Of a DNA stretch of 64,000 nt, positions 55,540-64,000 are shown one piece after another. The first letter of the stretch is position 1. Each line of letters begins with the position of its first letter. The notes beneath the pieces are model-generated. The model was not told the origin of the DNA. It made no database searches and saw only the letters and a list, made by a program, of their open reading frames with translations. The stretch is from Mytilus galloprovincialis. Lineage: Eukaryota; Mollusca; Bivalvia; Mytilida; Mytilidae. The stretch is taken from contig NC_134846.1 of assembly GCF_965363235.1 (NCBI RefSeq), forward strand, positions 4,159,001-4,223,000, read 5' to 3'. The position numbers and the translations under genes are program-made.

Positions 55540-55625
55540 TTAGCCATGGTGTTGTCAGGTTTTTTTTGACTGATGACTTTTAATTGACCCTTTGGTATCC
55601 TTTGTCTCTCTTTTAAATCTTATGC
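55540..55625 (-). repeat. Family B fragment, reverse orientation
   Basis: TTAGCCATGGTGTTGTCAGG and TTGACCCTTTGGTATCCTTTGTCTCTC are the inverse of the family B head at 52160-52220. Confidence 0.6.
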
Positions 55626-55967
55626 ACAAATAAAGTTGCCGGCTTTTATCTAGGTTCAAGCTTTTAGTCTTGTTTTTATAAATAGTTTTACAATGTCATA
55701 ATTAAGGTTGTCCATTTGTTGTCTTCTTTCACTTTTGATGAGCCTTTTTTGTGTATTAATCATGTTGATGACGGCGTCATGAAATTACGATTCAAACACA
55801 TACAACTGTGTTTCTAACATTCAAACCTATACTAGGTCTTTTCTTTTTATCAAATATGTGAGAAGTCAACTAAAAACACAATTTATTTGCAAAAAAAACA
55901 TAAAACAAAAAATGTCTAAATAAAATTTATCTATTGTGAATTTAACCCATGAGACATACAACCTTAA

Positions 55968-56370
55968 GGATGTACTTAGGTAAGGTTTTGGAATAAGTGT
56001 CAAATGTACGGACTCCTCAATGTTTTTCCATACGAAACAAGGTAAACTATTTTGCCCCATAACACCTATTTATCAATTAATATAAGACTTAATAGCTCAT
56101 AAGAGGCCATTTGACAAAATTTAAGCAGATTCTTGATTTTCTTTCTTTTGATTTAAGACCCAAATAATACCAATGCAAATACAAGGTAAAAGTCCGAGTC
56201 AGCCTTTTCCCACAATATTTTATAAACCAAATATCTCGAAAAGGAGCTCCATAACCTATCAATAGTTTTAGCGTTTTTTTTTTCATCCGTAACTAATACT
56301 CTTCCAGCTTAAAATATCAATTTTTAATTCTTGATTTATTTAATTTTAACTTAAATCACCTAAGTACATC
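55968..56370. mobile_element. 403-bp MITE with TTAA target duplication
   Basis: GGATGTACTTAGGT at the left and its near-inverse ACCTAAGTACATC at the right are flanked by TTAA (55964-55967 and 56371-56374). Non-coding. A different family from the 41.9-kb TTAA element. Confidence 0.7.
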
Positions 56371-56374
56371 TTAA

Positions 56375-56635
56375 ATTAATTACAATTAACTAATGTATGA
56401 ACTGATAATTATCAAAATGAATGTGTTTTTAAAACATGTCTTAACGACATTGTTGGCTCTTTGCCTGTTAAAAAAGAATTAAAGTTTCAACTCCGGAAGA
56501 CAAATTTTGCTTTTCTTTTATACCCTTTTCATCGTATTCATCAACGATTGCTTTCAAATATTTGGATTTGAGCGTTTCCTAAGAATAAAATGCATGAACG
56601 TTAAGAAATACAGTTTTCCTTTGTCAAAAGTAAAA
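56375..56635. other. Non-coding, nothing recognised
   Basis: AT-rich spacer. Confidence 0.3.
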
Positions 56636-56638
56636 TTA

Positions 56639-56900
56639 CAAAAGTACTGAACCCCGAGGGAAATTCAAAAAGAAAAGTCCCTATTAATCAAATGGCAAAA
56701 TCAATAGCTTAAACACATCAAACGAATGGATACCTGACTTGGTACAGGCATTTTCAAATGTAGAACATGGTGGATTCAACCTAGTTTTATAGCTAGCTAA
56801 ACCGCTCACTTGTATGACAGTCGCATCAAATTGTATTATGTTCACAACGATGCGTGTACAAAATAAACAGACATGATAGGTAAAATTTCAAAACTACAGC
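56639..56900 (+). repeat. Family A left part, antisense of the retroelement tail
   Basis: AAAGTACTGAACCCCGAGGG, ATGGATACCTGACTTGGTAC, ATAGCTAGCTAAACCGCTCA and GACAGTCGCATCAAATTGTA, colinear with 51417-51640 and inverse to 43570-43700. Confidence 0.65.
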
Positions 56901-57264
56901 AGTTGACAATGATAATCACTAATTTTGATTGATAGAGAAAGTGGGAGTACTCAATCAGAAGAACTGACCTTTGGTATAAAAAGTTATAATGTAGTTCAAT
57001 TTAGATCGGTGTCGAACGAACAATGAACTCACAACAAAAGTGTTTACAGACTAGTGATTGATGTAGATATACAACTGCTTAAACTCAACCTAAGACGTTC
57101 CGGTATCCTTTGAACTTACTATTGCTGTATTATTAAAGCGCAAAACGTTCCGATGTTCTTTGAACTGACTATTAAAACGCAAAACAAAAGGCCTACGTGC
57201 ATCTTCATAAATATGGATGTAAATAAGCCCCTACATACATACCAGCTGCATTGCAATGTTCTGC

Positions 57265-57535
57265 ACCAGACGCGCGTTTCGTCTACACAGAACTCACTGT
57301 TGACGCTCGAAAAAAAGTGAAATATTATTAGGCCAAATTAGAACGAAGTTGAAGAGCTTTGAGGACCTAAAATATCAATATATTTTTCTAATACTATTTC
57401 AAAATCTATTCCAGGGTAATAAAATCCTTAGTTTTTCGAAAAAAAAATAAAATTGTTAATAGTATAATTATTGATGATAAATATCATAGCATGATACAAA
57501 TAATGTCAACACAGAAGTGCTGAATACTGGGGTGG
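57265..57535 (+). repeat. Family C copy, diverged
   Basis: CACCAGACGCGCGTTTCGTC, GAAGTTGAAGAGCTTTGAGG, AAATCCTTAGTTTTTCGAAA and AATGTCAACACAGAAGTGCTGA. The head is missing. Confidence 0.65.
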
Positions 57536-57539
57536 TGAA

Positions 57540-57735
57540 TAAGAGGCGAAGGAAACGCATAAACCAAAAATGTATTGCTAACGCTATGACTAAAATAAAA
57601 CGACAAACAAACACACTACACAGAAAACCAAAGACTAAGCAACACAAACCCCGAACAAAACTGGGGATAATATCAGTAATTCTGTAGGAAAAGCAGATCC
57701 TGTTCCACATGTAGAACACATACTGTTGCTCCTAA
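57540..57735 (+). repeat. Dispersed repeat family B copy
   Basis: GCTATGACTAAAATAAAACGACAAAC, AAGCAACACAAACCCCGAAC, GATCCTGTTCCACATGTAGA, colinear with 52200-52400. The minus frames across it are artefacts. Confidence 0.65.
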
Positions 57736-58472
57736 GTTGTTGTAAGTACACACTGTCTGAGAGAAAAACTCCATTAGCAGTTGCATTGACACAATGGTTT
57801 AAAAAAGAATTAAAGATAACAAAATTGCAATTTTGTAAGCCAAAATTGTTCAAAATGCTTCATAAATGATTCGATGCCAATTTTTTGTATCTATAATTGC
57901 AATTAATCTAAAGAGCAGAAACATAACAACAGACTAATTACAGCTTTTATTTGAGAGTTAATTTGTATAACTAATCCAATTGGGCTTACCATTTCATTAT
58001 AGACTTAAATATCATTACCAAAAAAAAAAAACAAGGTATCACAGTAACATCATTTATTCAATCAATTAATGCATGTTCTATATAATGTATGTATATATAT
58101 ATATATATATATATCCCGAACAGGAATCTATATTACAAGATATTTGACCTTTAGTCCAGTTTCAACGTGATTTGAATGTTTATTATCTAGGTTAAAGATA
58201 ATAGAAAGCAGAGGACAAATAGGGATAATGGTAAATAAAATTACAAAAATTATGTGATTGATAATGCAAAAAAGTAAAAAGAAAACGGTATAGATGTGAA
58301 ACAGGTGAACATTAGTAGCTTCATGAATTAAGGACAGCAAGATTTGACAGATGATACTTATTATAAATATAATGTTAACTCAAACAATATATGTTCCCCA
58401 ATTCGATACGGTATATTTCCATTTAAATAGAATAGATATTGGTGATAAGCAGTTGTCAAATTCCTATTCATC
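57736..58472. other. Upstream region of the serine protease gene
   Basis: AT-rich, with a (TA)n microsatellite at 58089-58114. Within 60 bp of the start codon lie weak TATA-like words (GGTATATTTCC at about 58410, ATTTAAATAG at about 58422). No reliable promoter call is possible. Confidence 0.35.
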
Positions 58473-58518
58473 ATGAAAGTCCTGGTTTTATTTGCAGCGG
58501 TAATTGGAGCTACATTCA
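58473..58518 (+). CDS. Protease exon 1: signal peptide
   Basis: ATG at 58473 opens 15 codons of a basic-then-hydrophobic signal sequence plus one base. The donor GTATGT at 58519 follows. The first base of the split codon (A) joins GT of exon 2 to give Ser. Confidence 0.75.
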
Positions 58519-61349
58519 GTATGTATTTTTTTATAGTGATATGATGTATATAAATATACACACTCCTTTTAACGCCTTGACGAAATAATCAATCAAATGT
58601 ATTTGATTGTAACCATTCACTACTTCCAAAAATTTTGATAATTTCAAGTAAGTGATTCAAAGTTCCATGATTAACACATGATTTATTAGTTGTTTTGGAT
58701 TTAAATATACACTGCAAATACATTACAAGAAGATGATCACTCTGAAACATGTCTAACCATTCACCTTCTTTATGTGACTTTACAAAAACAGTAACATGTA
58801 GTCCTGAGGTTACATTCGGCTCATCATATAATTATTAAGTTGAATTTGTCTGATGTATCACAATTCATATTCTCTTATCTGGTTCCTTTTAAACTTTGTA
58901 AACTGTATGTGTAATGCCATTGACAAAGGTTGTTATGTATATTGAACTCGTGTACAGTTTTCGTCCTTTACTGTACATGTCTAATTTGCAAATATACCAT
59001 TTTTTATTTACATGTACAGAATTAGATAGTCTAGAAAGGGTTAAAACTATTACAAATAAAATCAATATTATCAGAATGCTGATTTTTTGTCTGTTTATGT
59101 CGATAATAAATGGTAGTTCATCAAAGACAGTGAACAATGAAACTATCTTGGTGCTAGTTAAAACACTGTTTTAAAAGTGAAATAGATGATACCGAATCAA
59201 GACTAAAGTAGTACTAAATTTTCTCGCGGAGAGAGTAATTTTACGAATCGTGCATATATATTAACGTTGAGGCAATTCCTGGTGTTTATAATCCTGGTAC
59301 CTTTGATAACTATTAGCACTTGTAATGTCATATATATTGATCGTGTGGCCATGTTCAGACATGGAATACATTTTGAATTTATGAATCAAGTAAACAATAT
59401 AAGGGAGAAAGACAAGTGACATCGAATGAATGTACCATTATATCATCATCTGCCTTGCAAATCAATAATATTAAAGGTCAAAGTACAAAAATCGAAAACA
59501 AAGCAGTAAACTATTTAGGTAAAGACCTGTCACAGAATATAAGTTCCGTCATACTATTTATTCCAAAGATAATTTATTATGTAACAACAGTTCCAATTGG
59601 AATTATTGTTATGTGATATTTATTCCATCAGCATAATAAAAGGACCGATGACTCAAAATTTTTATCACATAAAACAAATTCCAATAGGATGTTTTATTAC
59701 ATAATAAATTATCTTTGCAATAAACATTATGGTAGAAATTTCATCTTATAACTGATATAACTTTTTTAGTCTTATCATTTTGACATATGACTCATTAAAA
59801 TCTAAAAAATGAAAAAAAAATCTTATGTAATAATTTTTCGGATTGGAAAAAATATTATGTAATAATTATTCGGATTGGAAAAAATATTATGTAATATATA
59901 TTCCGATTGGAAAAAATATTATATAATATCTTTCCCGACCCAAAAATATTTTATATTCTATCCATTACTAATGCCGGATTGGTAAAGTGTTATTTACAAT
60001 TATGATAAGAACAGATATCGTAAATATGGAAAATAATTGTTTCCAATTTTGAAGATATTTAACAATCATTTTTGAATTATCCACAATTACTGATATGCAT
60101 ATTTTACCACAAAAAGACATGTCTGTGGTAAATCAAGATACATGCTCATCGTAATAGCGAACCTATTCATTATGCTGAACATTTGTTCAGTGTGTATGTC
60201 AAAAGTGAATTTCACAATTCCCTACTGAAACATCAATGACGAACACATCCATATCAATTACATATAATAAAGGGGAGAAAAGTACCAGATGGACATTCAA
60301 ACTCACAGATAGAAAATAAACTGACAACGCAATGGTAAACAAGAAAAAGACAAACATATATTAAGTGAACTTGCAGGTCCTTAATTATAAATTTTAATAT
60401 GATATATAAACAGAAAATGCGTCATTGATATTGGTTGTATGTTGTCAATTGTTCATGTTTGTATCATGTGTTTATCTTTGTTATATAATGTTGTATCTCA
60501 ATATACATTTCAAGCTAGGACTGTGGTACAAAGTACATGTTAATTATAAACTTCAACGTGACAGTTGTACATGAGTTATTAAGATGTGCTTATCAGAGAT
60601 AATGTAGGTCACTCAAACATTTAGTAAATATTATTTGTATTTCTTCCTTAGTTAAACAATGTTCATTATTCTCTTTTGTGCAACTTTTATTCTAATCCAC
60701 TTACCAAATTAAAAGTGGGGAGGTAATAAAAAACCAGTCGAATTACGGAGTCTTCTACGGTTGTACCTAGCATTGCAGGGAGACAACTTTTTAAAATCAG
60801 CGAAACGTTTCAACCACGTTGTATTGTTTAGGAAATATTAAGTTTCTCATGAATCAAAATTAGTGTTTGTCAAACTGCTGTATATCTAATGTAATTTTTC
60901 CAAGAAAGTGTGTAGTTCAAGTTTTTAGAAATTTTTATATTTTTGTCAAAGGGTCAAGGAAAATATTTTGTCTCAATTTTATGATAATTAGGCTAGCCAA
61001 ATTAAATTCAGGCAAATTTAGGTACCACGAAAAATAGACTCACTTGTATATTAAACTTATATTTCGAAATTTAAAAAACTTACACATATCACGGAATATT
61101 TTAACATTGACCCATTTTACTGGAAATATAAAAAAGTACATTTTAGTTTTATCAGCATTCATACTATGAGAGTGTTGACAAAGCTTGAAATTTATTAAGA
61201 ATTGTGTTTATTTTCTAAAGATGATAATTTTTCAAACATAGGTGCGCCGAGTGCCAAAAATACAGGATGTGGAAGCTCAGTAACCTCACCTCATAAATCT
61301 ACATACATTGTTGGAGGCCGGGAGTCCGTTCCCCACAGTTGGCCATGGC

Positions 61350-61394
<45 letters not shown>

Positions 61395-63219
61395 TTTATA
61401 CTAGATATATGCAACTCTGCAACCCAGATGTTCCAACTTTGAAAGTTCACAATGTGTGCAATCAAAGTAGCTGAATGGCTTAACGTGTCATTCTTTAATA
61501 CTCATACATATTTTATCGCTAGTTAGGTTTCATTGGTTTTGACATTCAGCTTGAATTTGTTTGTTAATTATTTGAATGATGAACATTAAATATAATCTTT
61601 TTTTCAATTTCTTTACAAAAAACATGCACCGACGAAACATATTTGAATCCTAGTGAATTTTAAACTAAATAATAAACAATACTGTCACGACTTTTTCTGC
61701 CTTTGTATCAATATTTCGCTTACTGTATTGCTTAGTGATTACATATTTGATCAACCAGGGTCACATTTCAAGACTGATAATACTAAATTTGTTATTTGTC
61801 TTGTAACAAAAGCACCGGTTACGCGAAATTTGTAATCATGATCTTGTCCACAGATCAACAAATGTGCAATATGGATGCACAATTTTTTAATCTAAATTTT
61901 GTCAATGTGTCACCAACATCTCACCAGTAGTTGGTTGACCATTAGTGAATATCCGTTTGAAAGATGACAACATATATATTCGTATCATCATAACGTCAAT
62001 CCTGTCCCCTTTTTCTAGAGTGCGACCTACCTAATGGGACTTATCACGCAATTGTAATAAATGAGCAACACGGGTACCACATATGAAATAGGATATAACT
62101 ACCATTCTGCAGCATTAAAAATGATCCCCAGTGTTTGGTTGGATTCTTGTTGTCCAGACTATAGTTTTGTGTGTTGGGTATTGCGCACTATTGCTTGTGT
62201 GTTTTGTGTTTCATTTGAAGACATGTCGTTGTCAGTCTGCTTCCGACTTGTTGGTTTCAATTTTTCGGTCTTTGGTATCTTTCGCCTATCTCTTCATTTA
62301 CTTTTACTTCTGGGATGTTTTGTACTTTTTGTACATGTTTTATTATTCTTTCTAATTTTAGGAGGATTAAACGTGTTTTTTCGAATTCTAAACTTTTGAT
62401 TATAGGATATAATATACTATAATACATGTAATAGGAGACCAACAACATTTTTTCTTATTTCGTTATTACCATTATTAGAGAAAAAATAATGAACATGATG
62501 AATTTAAAGTGCAATTCATTTTATTTGATGCACATGTCATAGATACATGGTATATGTCAACTTGGTGCTAATTTGAAATACAATTGAACACGAAATAGTA
62601 TTGAGCATAAAATGTATATTGTAGTATTGATCAATGTATTAATAAGTTACATAACAAACACTCTGACCTTTAAAGGGTTGTTTTAATCAGAGAAAATAAT
62701 TGAGCTTTTTTCTCTCATATTATGTAGGCGTTGATGAGATACATGTACAAAAACAAGTACTCTGACCTGTTGAGGGTTTTTAAAACAGAAATACAATTAA
62801 TTTGTTTTTCTATTAGCAGTACATATTATCTAGGTATTGATTTGATACTCTGACCTTAGGAGGTTTTTTTTTTATTAAAACAGAAATAACAAGGGAGCTT
62901 TTTTTCTCTAAGATATGCATATTATTTAGGTATTGATGAGTTTCAAAACAAATACTCTGACCTATGGATTTTTGTCTTTTAACAAAAATAACAATTGAGC
63001 TTTTTTCTCTAAAAAATGCATATTATTTAGATATTGATGATATTCTCTGAATGTGTTGTTTATAAACAAAGAAAACAATGAGCTTTTTTTTATTTAAATA
63101 TTGCATATTATGTAGGTACTGATGAGGTACAGAACAAGTACTTTGACCTGTGGAGGTGCCTTGATCAGGAATAGCGCTGGAAATCTTGTAGTTATAACAG
63201 CTGCCCACTGTGTTGATGG
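58473..63219 (+). CDS. Secreted chymotrypsin-fold serine protease, 5' part (three exons), partial at window end
   Basis: An S1-family endopeptidase precursor. Exon 1 (58473-58518) encodes the signal peptide MKVLVLFAAVIGATF and ends in phase 1 at GTATGT. Exon 2 (61242-61351, 110 nt) supplies a short propeptide with the Cys of a GCG motif, which would stay disulfide-linked after activation. It then gives the mature N-terminus IVGG and SWPWQ. Exon 3 (63116-63219, 104 nt) encodes TCGGALI and the catalytic His in TAAHC, ending in phase 2 at GTAAGT. All three junctions keep the frame. The Asp and Ser exons must lie beyond 64000, so the specificity pocket cannot be read. The residue before IVGG is Tyr, not Arg or Lys. 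A digestive or extracellular role is inferred from the family. Confidence 0.85.
59283..59315 (-). repeat. Family C head, reverse
   Basis: ATAATCCTGGTACCTTTGAT is the exact inverse of the family C head start. Confidence 0.7.
59564..59717. mobile_element. Foldback element in intron 1
   Basis: CAAAGATAATTTATTATGTA (59564) is exactly inverted at 59697-59717. Inner CCAATTGGAATT / AATTCCAATAGG also pair. 154 bp, non-coding. Confidence 0.65.
59822..59935 (+). repeat. 32-bp AT-rich tandem repeat, ~3.5 copies
   Basis: CGGATTGGAAAAAATATTATGTAATAAT-type units start at 59839, 59871 and 59903 (32-bp spacing). Decayed flanking units extend to about 59940. Confidence 0.8.
60265..60360 (+). repeat. Family B head fragment
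   Basis: GGGAGAAAAGTACCAGATGG, ACATTCAAACTCACAGATAG, AAATAAACTGACAACGCAAT, as at 52160-52220. Confidence 0.55.
61242..61351 (+). CDS. Protease exon 2: propeptide and IVGG start
   Basis: Acceptor AAACATAG at 61234-61241, donor GTATAT at 61352. Encodes the propeptide (with GCGSS), the Tyr-Ile-Val-Gly-Gly activation site and SWPWQ. Exon length fits phase 1 in and phase 0 out. Confidence 0.88.
61353..61391 (+). repeat. (TA)n microsatellite at a splice donor
   Basis: About 19 uninterrupted TA units start at the second base of the donor GT, so the +3 to +6 donor positions are part of the microsatellite. Confidence 0.9.
62155..62300 (-). repeat. Family B fragment, reverse
   Basis: TGTTGTCCAGACTATAGTTTTGTGTG...GTTTCATTTG, TGTCGTTGTCAGTCTGCTTC, GACTTGTTGGTTTCAATTTT and GGTCTTTGGTATCTTTCGCC follow family B in inverse order, diverged. 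The 112-aa frame here is an artefact. Confidence 0.45.
62645..63115 (+). repeat. Tandem array of duplicated intron-end/exon-start junctions
   Basis: Units of about 85-106 bp each contain GAGCTTTTTTCTCT-like pyrimidine tracts, a TATTATNTAG acceptor and an imperfect copy of the start of exon 3 (GGTATTGATGAG..., then ACTCTGACCT). Acceptor-like AGs end at 62727, 62833, 62939 and 63030; the genuine one is at 63115. Copies lack the TCGGALI and His codons. Confidence 0.85.
63116..63219 (+). CDS. Protease exon 3: catalytic histidine
   Basis: Acceptor TATTATGTAG ending 63115, donor GTAAGT at 63220. Encodes RYRTSTLTCGGALIR...VITAAHCVDG, with the catalytic His in AAHC at about 63204-63208. The exon start is duplicated several times in the upstream intron. 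Confidence 0.9.
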
Positions 63220-64000
63220 GTAAGTCTTTGTTTATTGTCTTTATTGAAAAACACGTTACGCCCATATGTGCCAATGGCTAAATACATTATACATAATATA
63301 CCGTTTTTTTTTTTAAATGGAGTCTAATTTGTTAGTATCCTGTTTTGGTCCAAGATTATGATATGTTTTAATTTATCCATATCGTTTTAAGTTATTATAA
63401 ACTCTTTTTTTAATTGTTCATTTACTTTACATTTAAAAAAAGAAATGGAACTCATCATTTAGTACATCACAATGTGTGCATAGTCTCAAATATCTGGGCC
63501 TTTTCCTGTATCTACCAGTTTATAATAACAAACAGTGGTAACTTATTCGAAATTTACAAATTAATTGCCTATGTTCAAAGTTTTTTTGAAAGTAGGTATA
63601 GGTTACATTTATCGCTTTTTTTGTGAGTTACTATTGTCTGTAAATGCAGCAACTATTTTATCGATTGTTGTGTACAGTCCTCAGTTATACGCCAAAGCTT
63701 CCGTCTAAAACCATGTTCTGATTTTCACTATGCACTCATTTCTTTTGCACCATACACTAACTACCTCTCACCATTTTAGTATACACTACAGAACGCCATT
63801 CAAAATATTCTAGTCTGGGAATAAACACATATAATAACCAATCAATCAATCAAAACCAGAATTGATCATATTGCGATTAAATCAGATAGAAAAAAAGCTT
63901 TATTAAAATGTCAACATTTGTAAAAAGGATTATAACGGAAATACCAACCCAACCCTATTCATCATAAATCCCATTCTACGATTTTTACAAATTGAACAAT
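63220..64000 (+). other. Start of intron 3 of the protease gene
   Basis: Begins with GTAAGT. No further exon with Asp or Ser protease motifs is visible before the window ends. It contains a short AATCAATCAATCAA run near 63838-63851. Confidence 0.6.

Larger units (their letters stand above)
58519..61241 (+). other. Intron 1 of the protease gene
   Basis: AT-rich. It contains a reverse family C head (59283-59315), a foldback element (59564-59717), a 32-bp tandem repeat and a family B fragment. Frames inside it (58889-59174 on both strands, 59416-59616) have no motif. Confidence 0.6.
61352..63115 (+). other. Intron 2 of the protease gene
   Basis: Opens with a donor that merges into a (TA)n microsatellite (61353-61391), contains a reverse family B fragment, and ends with the decoy-acceptor array. 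Otherwise non-coding. Confidence 0.7.

Noticed and set aside
58889..59174. Overlapping frames on both strands in protease intron 1
   Set aside because: Strand-symmetric open frames in AT-rich DNA; no conserved motif.
62061..62399. 112-aa hydrophobic frame as a membrane protein
   Set aside because: Lies inside protease intron 2 over a reverse family B fragment; hydrophobicity follows from T-rich sequence.

Overview
The window is AT-rich eukaryotic DNA from a metazoan, most probably a marine bivalve close to Mytilus. The reasons are a spliced protease gene, an intronless neuropeptide GPCR of the allatostatin-C/somatostatin type, and several dispersed repeat families that I recognise from memory as common in mussel genomic sequence. 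The species call is an inference, and no database was searched.

Only two host genes can be supported. The first (11573-12889, +) is a complete seven-transmembrane receptor of the allatostatin-C / somatostatin receptor group. It has a splice acceptor just before its 5' UTR, and a possible non-coding first exon near 1.6-1.75 kb. The second (58473 to beyond 63219, +) is the 5' part of a secreted chymotrypsin-fold serine protease. Its signal-peptide exon, propeptide/IVGG exon and catalytic-His exon join in phase; the Asp and Ser exons lie beyond the window.

Almost everything else is mobile DNA. 3-28 kb holds TIR elements (TA, TAA/TTA, 8-bp and other target duplications), a Helitron-like 3' end, a 49-bp minisatellite, a 36-bp tandem repeat, and a 3.1-kb hAT-like element carrying a nearly identical 888-bp tandem duplication. 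32.9-45.6 kb is a nest: a matching pair of 23-bp inverted ends encloses a complete but broken Ty3/Gypsy LTR retrotransposon, a TTAA-type element inside a retroelement tail, and a 5'-truncated reverse-transcriptase element. The Gypsy element has integrase upstream of reverse transcriptase (Gmr1 type) and a SCAN-like Gag capsid region. 46-57 kb holds a ~350-bp tandem array, foldback elements, a 576-bp tandem duplication and decayed retroelement pieces.

The most unusual observations are: the Gmr1-type element, with an in-frame stop, an integrase core shortened by about 15 residues and a gag frameshift; the 12.7-kb TIR-bounded nest; and an array of decoy 3' splice sites in the protease intron, where the intron-end/exon-start junction has been tandemly copied about four times upstream of the real exon. 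Family labels A, B, C and D are working names used only in this annotation.
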